Shown here: positions 1 to 18,393 of the stretch, piece by piece
Position numbering within the stretch: the stretch's first letter is position 1
How the letters are laid out: each line of letters begins with the position of its first letter
Assembly (NCBI GenBank): GCA_001642005.1
Contig: LWCA01000200.1
Coordinates: forward strand, 1-40,640
Reading direction: 5' to 3'
Length of the DNA stretch: 40,640 nucleotides
Origin: Intoshia linei
Lineage: Eukaryota; Orthonectida; Rhopaluridae
Notes under the pieces: generated by a model
Databases searched by the model: none
Told to the model about the DNA's origin: nothing
The model's input: only the letters and a program-made list of their open reading frames with translations
Made by a program: the position numbers and the translations under genes

Positions 1-347
1 AACGTTGGAAAAAGACTGTGGAAAGCAATGGTGAATATTTTATAATATAACTTTCTTTTTAATTTTGTTAAAAAAACGACATTACTTATGAAACGACCTA
101 ATAGAATGTTTAACTATATCACTTTATCCATTATTTATTAAATTATTTTATTATTCTTATTTATTTTATAATATTGATAAAAGATTTTACAAAAATGTTT
201 AAAATAGTAAAATGTCAATAAACTACAAAATTTAAAATGTAATTAAAATATAAATTACTTTAGTCACATACCAGTAATAAAAATATATATTCAAGTTTAT
301 TTTAGCGCCAAATTGGAATGATATTTTAATTTCGATACATTTATAAA
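1..347. other. AT-rich upstream region of MELK
   Basis: No open reading frame or recognisable RNA gene is visible. The stretch is made of A/T runs and presumably holds the MELK promoter and 5' UTR. I cannot point to a specific promoter element. Confidence 0.4.
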
Positions 348-6743
<6,396 letters not shown>

Positions 6744-6925
6744 TCGTCACTTGGCAGCATATCTGTAAATACGTTTGTTGATAGCAAATTCGAATAAATC
6801 ATTAATAATTTCTATCTATGAACACGCGTTGTTTATTTCCATGTCAAATCGCTAAGAAAAGTTTACATTATTATGTACAGTAAATACTGATCTTAATGTA
6901 CTGAGTATATTTTCACAATTGAATC

Positions 6926-7847
6926 ATGCGTCGACGTAATGTAAATACAGAAAAAGATTCTGACAATGAACATTGTTCAGATAATGCTGAATCAGTTGAA
7001 GAAACATTAACGAATTTTGATGACCAACTCAGTTTAATGGAACAAATTTTGTTGATGGGATTAAAAGAAAAGGAGGTTTAAAATTTAAAAATATACTTAC
7101 TCGATATTTAGGGCTATACTCCGGCTTTCAACGAATCAATCTCATTTTCGATTCGAGCAGCAATATTAATTGAACTTGGTTTTTGTAACAGAATTGAAAT
7201 TGTAAAGTCTAGTCGTTCTGTCATAAACAATAAAATTAAAATAAAGTCAACACAACCAACCGGAAATATTCTATTAGATGAGGCTGTCAATATTATCAAT
7301 TCTAGCCCTACAATTGAATCAGTAACTACCTGGATTGAATACCTTAATGGTAATTAATTTTTTACTTTTTTATAAAGTTTAGGCGACTCGTGGAACCCTC
7401 TTAAAATGATGTACCAGCTTCGTAATGTCAGAGAACGAGTTGCCAAATCCCTTTCTGAAAAAGGAATTTGTTCTGTTGTGCAACAAAACTTTTTCTTTTT
7501 TGATACAGTTACCCACCCTGTTGTAAACAGATCACCTAAACAAAAATTACACAAATACATACAAGAAGGACTTTTAAATGTTAGTTTTATTATTTTTATT
7601 TTTATTTAAAATGTAGAAATGGCAACCCGATATAAAAAAAATGCCCGTGAGATTACTAGCTCTCATTATTTTAGCCAATGCGGCTGATGTATTGGATGAC
7701 GCTCTCAATAGTTTGCAGGACAACGATTACAGCCTAGTTATTAAAAGATTAAACAAATTAATCACTACCAATTTCCAGGAACTCGCCAACAAAGATGCTG
7801 ATCCTGTCCTCATGGTTCTCTGGTCAGTCGTTTTAGCAGTTCAATAG
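6926..7847 (+). CDS. GOLPH3: Golgi phosphoprotein 3 (GOLPH3/Vps74), 4 exons
   Basis: PI4P-binding peripheral Golgi protein that helps retain glycosyltransferases and links Golgi membrane to the cytoskeleton. Exons 6926-7075, 7112-7349, 7383-7579 and 7617-7847 join in phase to 271 aa (human GOLPH3 298). Family motifs seen: LMEQILLMGLKEKE, then GYT, then TGNILLDEA, YQLRNVRERVAKSL, QNFFFFDTVTHPV and RLLALIILANAADVLDDA. The N-terminus is short, charged and acidic as in the family. Of the PI4P-pocket residues known in human GOLPH3 (W81, R90, R171, R174), the arginines are present (R65, R143, R146) but the tryptophan is Phe56. Introns are 33-37 bp. It follows MELK by 182 bp on the same strand. Near-complete alignability makes the call safe. 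Confidence 0.95.
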
Positions 7848-8139
7848 ACCAGTTATACATATTTTACCAATTGATATTATATCTAAATATTTTAATTATA
7901 AAAAAATTAATTGCGTTTATCGTGTATCGAAATGTTTGAATTTTTCTGCACAAGTATCATACATTTTTATTAATTTAAAAACTGTTCTGTTTTGAAGATA
8001 AAAATGTTTTTCGAATCTAGCTCTACAAGGACAGTACCGAGACAGTCTTCGGCATCTATTTTTAAAAATTGACCATTAAAAATATTGGCTTTGTTCATGA
8101 TATATTTTATTTTGTGATTATATTATATATTTAAAATTA

Positions 8140-9040
8140 TTAACATTGTCGTTAATCTCAGCCTCAGAAACACATAATTTCATGGTCAAAAACCCAAATT
8201 ACCCTTTGTTTTAAAAATAAAACATGTCTAGGATAGTTTTTAAAATCATAAGCATTATCATATATGGAAACCTTAAAAAAGATAATTTTCACGATGAAAA
8301 TCACAAATTATTTTTTTTTAAATGAAAACGGCATTTGAATTTAAAAGAATTACAGATGGTACAGTTGTATCCTGTTAACACACTCAAATAATTTTAATCT
8401 GAATAAGTGACGTCACGGTCAAAAAAAAACTTTAGTATTCATTTTTTTTATTTCGAAGCTATTTTATTAAAACAAAAAATTAGTATAATTAACGGTCCTA
8501 CAATTAAAAAAAGGGGATTAATTAATTTTTCAGTATTTTCAACATAAAATTGTCAGTATACACATTAAAATATTAGTAATAAAAAGTATTTTGTGAGTAT
8601 TCAATTACATATTTGTCAGTAAATATATAAACTAGATTAGTATTCATCGAAAATTGTAAGTAACTCAACAAAAAAGTATATATGTAGAAATAAACACATT
8701 TTATAAAATATTTTGTCAGTAAAAAAATTGAATTGTAAGTTTGATGATTTTGGAGTGTCAGTATAAAAATTTAATTTAATTGTCCGAAAATTTAAAAAAA
8801 AAATTATTCTGATAGAGCTTATTCCAGTTGAATAAATACAAAATTTCAACCCCAGAAATCTACGCATTCCCGGTCAAAAATAATTTTTAATATATTATCA
8901 ACCAATATTTTTCAAATATTTCGATTAAAATAAAAATGTAAATATTGATCCTACAATTTCAAAAAAAATGTGTATTGTACGTCTACACATTTCCAATAAC
9001 ATGGGTGAAAATCTATATAATTCATTCCTTCGCAATTTTT
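8140..9040 (+). repeat. A-rich dispersed repeat, long copy
   Basis: The motif CACGGTCAAAA or close variants recurs roughly every 120 bp (about 8181, 8290, 8413), with another variant (CCCGGTCAAAA) near 8868. The right part ends GGGTGAAAATCTATATAATT then CATTCCTTCG. It matches 27085-27665 in inverse orientation and 32170-32500 directly. No open reading frame of note. The presence of several copies in introns and gaps implies a non-autonomous mobile element. Confidence 0.65.
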
Positions 9041-9448
9041 AAATTTCAAATTTTCGTTTTCAAAACATTTTTTATAATCTTAAAATTTTAACACTACAGC
9101 AACGAATTTATATTAACTGAAAGTTATTTTTTTATTGATAATTGTTACAAATTTTACATAAAATGGTAAAAAGAAAAGTAACATTCACAATAAAAAAGGC
9201 CAAAAGTATGGACACATTTTTAACATTAATCATTTTTATATTACAATTTTTTGCAATAATGGTAAAATTCGATTGAAATATTTATAAAGTGAAGATTTAA
9301 TTAATTATTTATACAAAATTGGTATTTTTAAGTATTTATTAAATTGGTACTGAATATGTGTCATCACATTGAAAATGACAAAATATGTTTTTATAATTTT
9401 TAAGTTAAATTTTCAACGTGAATTTATTTTTTTGGTATAATAAAAGAG

Positions 9449-9488
9449 TGCCATAGGCAGAGCTAGGTGTTGTTTGTACGTAGTACAA
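9449..9488 (-). repeat. Compact conserved motif, copy 1 (inverted)
   Basis: The reverse complement reads TTGTACTACGTACAAAC then AACACCTAGCTCTGCC. It matches 20193-20232 and 33070-33108 and is better conserved than its surroundings. Function unknown. Confidence 0.6.
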
Positions 9489-9647
9489 AACTGCCAAGCT
9501 AGTACTTTATATAATAATATGATCCACTACAGACCCAAGTTAAAACTGAAATATTAAGACATTATATTATAATTACAAAAAAATTAGAAATATTCTATGG
9601 TGTTCACATTAGAGAATATTTTTTTATGAGAACAAATTGTTAATTAA

Positions 9648-9763
9648 TTGTGTCAGTATTTTAGGTGCCTTTATTAACTAAATAATTTTTTTTACTGCTC
9701 TTCTAATTTAAATACTGAAAAATCAATGTTTCTACTGACAAACCATCACCAATACTGACACAA
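9648..9763. repeat. 13-bp perfect inverted repeat flanking about 90 bp
   Basis: TTGTGTCAGTATT at 9648-9660 is the exact complement of AATACTGACACAA at 9751-9763. Related TGTCAGTA words also cluster at 8530-8770. This could be the termini of a very short MITE or a transcribed hairpin. Confidence 0.5.
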
Positions 9764-10016
9764 TAAATGCACGCGTTAAAAAAAAGAGTATTCTGATACA
9801 CCTTATTCAAGTTATATATATATAAAAACTTTTAACTCCAGAAACAAAAAATCATTTCCGAAAATTATAACCAAAAAGGTAAATTTTAATATTTTTTGTA
9901 GTTCATTTGAATTAATAATAAAAATTTAAAACTACAAACTGTAATAACAGACGTGAAACACATATTGACAGTTAAAATTTTTAATTTAAAATTAGATTTA
10001 CAAAATACTAAACAAA

Positions 10017-13000
10017 TTAAATGTTTGTCTCCTTATTTGTATCTTGAAAGCTATTCTTGCGAAAAAATCCATAATTAGGATCGAAATTTCGTTTACTTGA
10101 CCCAGGTTTAGATTCAATTCTATTAACATCTCTATTGAGAGTTTGAAAATTATTTTCAGAATTAATAAATGGAGAAATTTTAGATTGAAGTTTAGATAGC
10201 GTGAAAGAAGAATACGTGGGTCTAGAACTGTACAAATTATTTGGTTTGACATCAGAATTATTGTAATACAAATTAGTCACTTCGTCGTTATATTTATCAA
10301 CAGCCTGGTCGACTTGAACATTGGATGCATTATTATAATATTTATAACCATAATGAAAGGACACGTGATTTGAATCGGGTTTATCGACAGTTAGATTTTC
10401 GGGTGTTTGTTGAATTTCCTGTGGTGGTGAGTAATTTGACAGAAACTGTATTCCATAATCTCCCTCTTGATTGAAATTATCACGAGACAAATGAGTGTCC
10501 TGTATGTCATGTCGTTCTATTCGGGCGGGTATTCTTTCAGGATTTGGACTATTTCTATAATGTTGGTAATCCATAGTCAATTGTTGAATTGGGTTATTTA
10601 GGTTTGGCCAGTACCGTTTTCTGGAATTTTCCGTGTTTCGATTGATGGCTTCTCTTAAAAGTGGACTCTTTTCATGAGAAATCAATGCAATGTCTTTAAC
10701 AGTCCCCGTATTTGAATTTACATAATTTTTGTAATAATTTTCTTCTTTGGAATTGGTCTTATCATAATCCATTATGCAAATGTCGGATTCTCTAAGTTGT
10801 CTTGGTTCATTTGTTTTACCATCAGAATCTTCACTGGTGTCACTTGCATTAACCTCACAGATAGGTTGCATGTTGGAAACATAATTGCAATTCCTTTTGG
10901 CGTCAGTATAGCATGTTTGACCGTATATATTTTTTGTTTCAAATGGACCATCCATCATATGATAGCTGTTGACAGAACTTCTACCCGACAAATTTTCCAA
11001 ACGCCTTTTATTTTTGAGCGAATTTCTCGGATTACCGTTTTTACTATTTATATTGTAGTGATATTTTCTATTGTCTTCGTAAATCAAAGAAGGTTTTTTA
11101 AAGATTTTTGATTTATTGGTAATTTTATGAGTTGAGTTGTTCTTGGAGCAGTTTAAAAGGGCATAGGAAACATCACTTCTGAAAATGATGTAATATAGAA
11201 TATTGAGCAAAGATATACAAATACACGCACCAAAGTATATATAATCGTAGATACGAGAACTTTTTGATACAAAGACTTGTGGGCGCAATGTAGTTAATGC
11301 AACAGAAACTAGTAGTACGATATCCAGCAAAGTAGAAAAGAAAAACACAATTGCATGGAACCTAGTACTATAATCCACATCCTGTTCTTCGAAAAGTTCC
11401 ATAAATTTAATGCTAAACTTTTGGTTCCAAGTTAGTTTTGGGCAATTTGAGAAGGATGATCGAATGTAACCCATATTCGACTGATAACTAGGCACTCTAT
11501 CAGTATGATTCATGGTAGATATCTGTTCCGAATCAAATTTTCTCAGTTTTGTTTTATTAGACGTATTGTGCTGTATAAATGAGTTGAACCTCTTTTTTCT
11601 TGACAATATTTTCGAATAATATGAAGAATATTTGCAGGTAATTGAAATTATAGCAAAAACACATAATAAGATCGTAAACAGCAAGTACGATAAAATAGGA
11701 AAAATTGTAATAATAAAAGATTTCTTCAGAGTCAAATTGGCAAACAAATATTCATCCCCAAGCATGTTATAATGGGTAAAATTGGCTCCGACACAAACGC
11801 CAGTTATAAACAGCGGGCAGAATATACCAATAAAGTATAATACACTCAAAGTGTAGTTTTGTTTGCCAGGTGTCGATTTAATGGGAGTTTCGGAACTATC
11901 GTCCGAATTTTCATCACTAGGACCAGAATGAAACATTTTCAAAAATGATATTATATAAGAAAATTTCCATGAAAGGTAAGTCAGCAACAACAAATGAAAA
12001 ATTACAGATAGAGCATAAAACAAATAACCCACGTTGAAAAATTCATTTTTGGGGTTGAATATAGTCCATACCAAAGAAACACACATTAACGACATGTTAA
12101 AGTGGATCAAACAATGTTTTAAATTTTTGTGCATTCTGATGCATCGATATTTAACGGCATAACTGACAGATATGAATATACACGTCAAAACAAGTATTGC
12201 TGAACCGGAATAAAAAATGTACGATCTCAATATAAAAGTAGTGTCAACGTGCGGACTTTGATCGAAATAAACATTTACATTTTTACTGTTGTTTGCAGCT
12301 ACAACAGGTTTCTTTAAGATGTTAGCAATTTTTTGACTTATAGCTGTAAAGTACGCTACATTCTGAGTGGTTGAAATAAAATTAGAATTTTCATCTCGAT
12401 ATTCACCGTCAAATGCTGACCATTCCGCATCATACTCACTCCATCCAATATAATCAACGTCAGTGTTATTAGCCGGCTGCAAAAAAATGCTCAATTCAGT
12501 ATTATCACCATCTGAAAGGTAATACATGTCATAACTGTCATTATCATCAAACGTGTCATAATAATCTTCAAACGAATCTCTCTTTTCAATGCTATGAAGA
12601 GGTGCCTCATAATTATATTTTTCTGTTCCAATATACCACACATTATTAAGACCCAATATATTCGGTTTCTGGCTTAGGATAGATGGGAACGCTTTTGAAT
12701 TTTTAAACACCAAAACAATTACAGTAATTGGAGGGCAAATGTTTTTTTTTAAACAACTTTCACTAGAAATGAAACACGTCTCTAGATCACTCTTGTTTGG
12801 ACCAATTGAGTCGATTTTTACAACTTCACAATGCTTATTATTATCGTATTCACTAGAACTTGAACTGGAATTTGCATTACTTTCATTTTCAAATTGAGGA
12901 ATGCATTTCCAAACTTGGTCACTATTCAAAACTAATTTATCTGTTGCATGAAGGATCACGTTGTCTGTTCTAAAGACAATATCCCCAAGACCATTAAGAA

Positions 13001-16000
13001 TCGTAATAATAGATTGTCTGAAAGATTTCATCATTCTGGACATGGCGCCACTGCTATATTCAGATTCCAATAATAAGTCTCTGTTTGCATTCATTATAAA
13101 TGAAATTATACGAAATATACTTTCAACCATTTGGAGTCTCATAACAAGTTGACTTTGTAAAGTCAAAGTGTGTGTGATGTTTGCGACTCTTTCAATAATA
13201 TAAGATATAAAAACTATGTCATCAGAACTTTTCAGGCGGTCTATGGTGGGCACCAAAGAAGTAATTTCGGCAAATCTTATAAAAAAGTTTTTTTCATTTA
13301 TCGGATCAGAAGTTGAATATTGATACAATAATTGGGTAACTTGATTATCAAACGTACAATTTGATAAATCACGAACTAGCCATTCGCCGGTAGAATCACA
13401 TTTGAATTTAGCGAGTCTGGATTGATCGTCAATATGTGCTTTCCTAGTGAGTAATTCATTATTACGGCATTTCAAAAATATCGATTCGCCCACGTTTGTT
13501 TCAGGAAGATGGAATGAACCAACAAGAGTTTCTTTTAATGTCACCCCACAAGTTGACGGTGAAATTGCATCGTTAAGTAAAATGTTTACTTGCTGTTCAA
13601 TAGTGTTATGCTTGTCTCTGCAAATCCATTGATCTGTCTGTAAATTAAGTGGAATATCCATCAAGTGTAATTCGCTAGTTATGATGTATCCAGACTCGTA
13701 TTGTTTTAATTCGTTTTCAATGTTCACATGGCCGTACAAATCACCATTAACTACTAATTTTTTTGTAGGAAAATCAACATCTATGTCTTGGTTAAACCAA
13801 ATAATTCCGTCCTCTAAATTTGTTTCGTTATTATAATCTACGGAGATATCGTTCAAATTGATTGATTTTGGCATTATTCTCAAATTCATCCGACATTTTA
13901 ATGTTATAGAATCTCCCATTTTGACCCATTGGTCTTCTATAGGTGACATTTCTAAACTTTCAATTTCTAGTAATTTTTTGTCGTAAATATAAATCGTTTC
14001 TTCATCAAGACGGTCATTTTCATTAAAATTGAATACATCAGACTCAATTAATCCATTTTCATTGAATGGTGAATTTGAAAAAGATTCCAAACTTGTAGTG
14101 TTAATTCGATCTCCCTAAAAATACATATAAATTAAAAACGATAGATATAATTTAAGGCAGCGGTTCCAAATACCAGTCTGACGACCACTGCCTATCCTAA
14201 TACCAAATTTAAAACTAGCTACATGCAAAATTAATTGAGTGACCATGTTTTAAGCAGTGGTTCTTAAACTTAAAAGTTCTTAAAAATGCGCGGATCCCCA
14301 AGTTCAACAAAAATGTTTCGGGATCATCAAAAAAAGTTTAAAACATTGTTCAATTAAAGATTCAAGATTTGCTAATGGTAAAAAACCAAAATGCCAATTT
14401 TTCTAAACATTAAAACTGATATTTGAATTCTCCGTGAAACAGTGAACTAGCGATCAAAATCGAATCTCCATGTTCAAGGCCCATGGCAAATAAAAAGATC
14501 TCTAAAAAAAATCGAAAATGATGCGTAATGACACAGAACGCTAGCCACGTGTTCACTGGTCAAGATTTAACAGTTTAAATTTTATACACATAATAGATGT
14601 AATACTCAAAATTTTATAAAATTATTTATAAATTCTCAATTTGGAAAAATGAGATCTACTTTTAAAAAATTTTCGACAAGTCCCCTAAGAAGGGTCTCGA
14701 GTACTGCAAGTTCGGGTTTGATACCGATGTTTATTATTCTTATTTTAACATTTTGAAAAATCGAAAAATTTAGATTGACGTTTTAATTATTTAAAAAAAA
14801 TTAAATGTGTTTTTGACCGTAAGATGGAAACTTTGAAGATTTTGTCATTTTTTTTGTTTAAAATTGTCGTGATTTAATAATTATATAAACAGGAAATTAT
14901 ACGGACATCCAGGGGTTCGCGGACCTCAGTTTAAGAAAGATAGTTTTATATAAACTACATTAAAAGTGACGGGCAAAAAATAAATGTGAACTTATCGGTT
15001 AGGGTACAAAAGCCCCTGATCCAAAGTAGTGATTAATTAATAGGTACTAACCGTAAATACAATTTTATAATAATTTAAGTAGAAATGTTGAGGTAAAACT
15101 CTACTTTTACCAATTTTAAAGGAAAAAATTTCATGAGAGGGTTCGACCAAATGGTTCTCATATTTTTATTCTTTCTAGTGCAGTGTTTCTCAAAAGGATT
15201 CACGCTATATAACAGGGGATCCACCGTTAAAGTAATGTAATATTGCAGGAATTAATTTAATATTAAAGACTACATAAGAAAACATCACTAAATCCAACTC
15301 CAAAATAGAAAATGCAAATTTACCAACCCTTAAGGGAAAAATTCTCGTTGTAATATACATGTAACATAAAAAATATTTAGATTTTTGATAAATCCGTTTT
15401 TTCAGAACTAACAAACAAAAACCTCTTAATCCAATTTAAAACAGAAAAAATCCAATTTTATCAACCCTAATGAGAAAAATCCCCTTTTTCCAATATTTTT
15501 TTTAAAAAATACAATTTTACCAAATCTAAGGAAAAAACCACTTAATTCAAATCTCAAAAGAAAAAATACAAGATTATTAACCTTTAAGGGAGAAATCCAC
15601 TTTTTCTAATTTTTTTTGGAAAGTTGGGATTTTACCAAACCATTCCAAAAAACACCTCATAATACAACCCTAAAATAAAACATTACCAACCCTTAACGGA
15701 AAATCCCCTATAAATATATTTGCGTTTAATTTGGAATTAAATGCAAATTTACGTCTAAATCTAAATCTTTGTACTAAATCATGAAGCCGGTTAACGGTTT
15801 CACATCCAATGAATCATTAAAAATATCAAATATCCAACAATTTTTACTAAAAATCAAAATGTACCACCCATTTAAGTAAAATTTTATAGTTTTATCAACC
15901 CTAAAAAAAAATCCAATTTTACCAACCATTTAGTGAAAATTCTAGTATATCAACCCTGTAAAGAAAAATCCAGGTGTACCAACCCTTTGGCAAGATTCTA

Positions 16001-17935
16001 GTTTTACCAACTATTACGTGCGATTATAAAACATGCTTTCTTTTCATTTTGAGTATTGAATTAAATTCTTTATGCAAACATTACATTTCATTTAGTTTAC
16101 AAAATTATAATTTTTAAAAAAAGTTTTTTTCACTAGATAAAATGTTATTACCTTTACCCTTATTGAATTGAAAAAATGTATATTTTATAGGTTACTGTGA
16201 ATTTATATGAATATATAATTATGCAAGATTTATAAAATTCTATATAAGATGAAAATTATTCCACTTTAAAAAACAGTAGTTTTTCAAGTTGTAATAATAG
16301 GTAAAAGTGGAATTTTTCCTAAAGAGTTGTTAAAAATGGATTTTTCCTGAAGGGTGGTAAAACTGGAATTTATCTTTTAGGCTTAGTTTATTTATGGCTC
16401 TAAACTAAATCCTCTAGTATAAAATTTAATAAATAATTTTTTAAAAAAAATAAAAATAAAACGTGTGAAACCGTTAAATGTTAATGAAACTTATTTTGAT
16501 TGCAATTTTATACACATTTTTATGAATTTAGGACGAAAATAGTTTTTATTTTCTTTTTAAATTGTTTACGACTATATTTCGATATGTAACCATATAGAAT
16601 AACACAATCTTGTGTTGTACCCCAACCATAATAGTATATTTTGAAAACATTTAAGTTGGTTTTGCACGGTTCAAAAAAATAAAAAACCATTTTTTCCAAT
16701 TAAAAATTTAATGAAAGTATAATAAATAGAAAAAATAACTGGTTTAAAATGCTAATCATATTAATATTCATAAAAATAAAAAGTCAATAATTTATATGCT
16801 AAGAGTTTACATAATTATTAAAATTGTATCATAATATGGCAATCAATGTTAAAACTGACATTTAACAAAATTGAAACAATTGCTACTTTTCTTTATATTG
16901 ACAATAATAGAAAAAATATAAAGTCAAACTGCAATTAAACTAATTAACTCAATTCAAAAAGTACATAATAGTCCTGATAATCAAAATTATCATTAGGTAA
17001 GGAATATTGTTCCATAGAGTCGGTTTCTCTTTTGCATTGAAATTGTAAATTGTGCAATTTGGAAAAATCATATGCTTCAAGTTCGTTGGGTTGGCCACAG
17101 TCCGCAGTGACGAGATTCTTTGGTAGATCAGACCATTCCAACAGAGGTACAATGGCACAGTCACATATGATGTATTGATTGTTGGATAAGTCTCTAAATT
17201 AAAGAATTATCGATATTGTTTAAATATGTGTAATATACATCTAATAATTATTTAATATTAAAAGTCTGATTAGCATCAATCAATGAATATAGTGTTTGAC
17301 ATTAGAAATGTAAAAAATAAAAACTAAATAATATACATAGGTTAAAACGGCTTAAAAACTTAATTGGAAAAAAAATATTTTCATGTACGCTACGTCTTAA
17401 GATGTTGGTACGGAAATAATAATTCTCGTAGACCGCCTTAACCGAGATAATGTAGTGTAGTTATTTTTTAATTACAAAATGCGTAATCCTCGCAAATCAT
17501 CAAGCCATTTCTGGGCGAAAACTCGAGTGATATTGTTATTATTTAAGGTAAGTTTGCGGAGTCGATCTAACCCTCGAAAAGCATGTTGCTGGATTTGAGA
17601 TATTTGTGAATGAGAAATTTGTAATTTTTTCAGTTTTTTCAATGATTGGAAAGAATCATTGAGTAAAATTGGTAATTCTGATACTTGAATTTTTCTAAAA
17701 AATATAAACCTTAAAAAATGCAAAATTACAATGAAAATGTGTTTGATGGTAGCGTCAATATCCAATCCTTGATGTCAAATTGGGTGAAATTTATGCCAGA
17801 GCAGATTAAATTGAAAAATTGTTCATCCGTGCTAACCCTGGTGTTGAGCTTGCATCGACAATTATTTGGTGCATTACACTGACTATCGGTGGAGTAAGCA
17901 AAGCAAAAGAAAGAAAATATCAAAATAAAATTCAT
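10017..17935 (-). CDS. ADGRA: Adhesion GPCR of the ADGRA (GPR124/GPR125) group, 4 exons
   Basis: Cell-surface receptor; vertebrate relatives act in Wnt7 co-reception and planar polarity. Exons in order: 17730-17935, 17476-17694, 16965-17193, 10017-14114. They join in phase to 1583 aa. Layout: signal peptide (MNFILIFSFFCFAYS), cysteine-rich LRRNT, leucine-rich repeats (LRKLTLNNNNITRVF), LRRCT (YIICDCAIVPLLEW), an Ig-like domain (LKC...WICRD), a hormone-receptor-like cysteine domain (FKCDSTGEWLV), a GAIN-like region, seven hydrophobic helices (about 848-1185) and a 390-residue polar tail. LRR-Ig-HormR-GAIN-7TM is the ADGRA order. The tail ends ETNI, a class I PDZ-binding motif resembling the ETTV end of vertebrate members. 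The GPS near residue 785 lacks the usual cysteines and HL(S/T) cleavage triplet. The codon at 14090 is TTG, not a start; exon 4 begins after the AG at 14115-14116. Confidence 0.87.
14255..14942. mobile_element. hAT-like MITE, 688 bp (ADGRA intron 3)
   Basis: The left terminus CAGTGGTTCTTAAACT and the complement of the right terminus share TTCTTAAACT. Flanks are GTTTTAAG and GTTTTATA, a six-of-eight match for a decayed 8-bp duplication. No coding sequence. A second possible hAT terminus (CAGCGGTTCCAAATACC) lies just outside at about 14158. Confidence 0.55.
15181..15720 (-). repeat. Minisatellite-bearing repeat with hAT-like left end (ADGRA intron 3)
   Basis: Starts with CAGTGTTTCTCAAAAGG at about 15181. 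From about 15310 it holds short units such as ACCAACCCTTAAGGGAAAA and CCCCTTTTTCCAATATTTTT, the reverse complement of the arrays at 35440-35700 and 39780-40170. No right terminus was identified. Confidence 0.5.
15795..16473. mobile_element. TTAA-flanked element, 679 bp, with nested minisatellite copy (ADGRA intron 3)
   Basis: The ends CGGTTTCACA (15795-15804) and TGTGAAACCG (16464-16473) are perfect inverted repeats. Each is directly flanked by TTAA (15791-15794 and 16474-16477), the duplication left by piggyBac-type transposases. No transposase is encoded. Inside, from about 15826, a further element begins ATCCAACAATTTTTACTAAA and carries ACCAACCCT / AAGGG units. Confidence 0.75.
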
Positions 17936-18393
17936 GGTGTCAATCTAAACGCACATAAATTTAAATAGTAAATTCTAGCATAACAAATCAATACATTTAC
18001 AAAACGAACAAGATTTTGCAAAATTACCAATTAGGTAGTATAAGTCTATCAAAAAGCGCTACATGTAACTCAAGATGTACAGACATTTTTTGGCTCCAAT
18101 ATTATTTATTTATAAAAGTTCATCGAGTATATGTGAATGAAACAAAGAATTCATGTCTGAGATTTTATGTTGCAATGAAATGTAAATTGTGATAGAAAAG
18201 CTATGGATATTGCACTGCAACAAAAGACGGAAATTTCGCATTCTCGTATTTTCTCACGATTAAATGTATACATTTCAAATAATTTGAATGTTGACGTTTA
18301 GTCTGTAATAAAATTAAATCAAATTTCTTTTGTTTAAGTTAATTAATATTACAAAAGAAAATTTCATATAAATATTTTATTATGGTATTCAAA
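17936..18393. other. Intergenic gap between PSME3 stop and ADGRA start (both minus strand)
   Basis: No reading frame or RNA gene is visible in this 458-bp spacer. It should hold the PSME3 3' UTR; a minus-strand AATAAA lies at 18376-18381, just past the stop. It should also hold the ADGRA promoter. Confidence 0.5.
18376..18381 (-). promoter_or_regulatory. Polyadenylation signal of PSME3
   Basis: A canonical AATAAA on the minus strand begins 13 bp beyond the PSME3 stop codon, which would give a very short 3' UTR. It is inferred from sequence and position only. Confidence 0.4.

Larger units (their letters stand above)
7848..10016. other. Repeat-rich gap between the convergent GOLPH3 and ADGRA genes
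   Basis: No gene seen. The first 300 bp probably hold the GOLPH3 3' UTR. About 8140-9040 is a long copy of the A-rich dispersed family. A compact motif found three times in the window is at 9449-9488, and an inverted repeat lies at 9648-9763. The 3' UTR of the minus-strand receptor should begin just left of 10017. Confidence 0.6.

Noticed and set aside
10797-11111. 104-aa plus-strand frame inside the receptor exon
   Set aside because: The opposite strand has the clear coding signal. The hydrophobic look comes from the complement of the polar tail.
14088-14090. Start codon for a stand-alone seven-helix receptor
   Set aside because: The codon is TTG within an exon whose acceptor lies upstream at 14115-14116, and the LRR exons further upstream join it in phase.
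15115-15155. tRNA-like GGTTCGA word
   Set aside because: No matching acceptor stem, D-arm or anticodon arm is visible. No tRNA or rRNA gene was seen anywhere in the window.
16944-16964. Stop codon ending a short secreted LRR protein
   Set aside because: It lies past the donor at 16964. Splicing there joins phase 0 to the large receptor exon. A truncated secreted form from intron retention is possible but unsupported.
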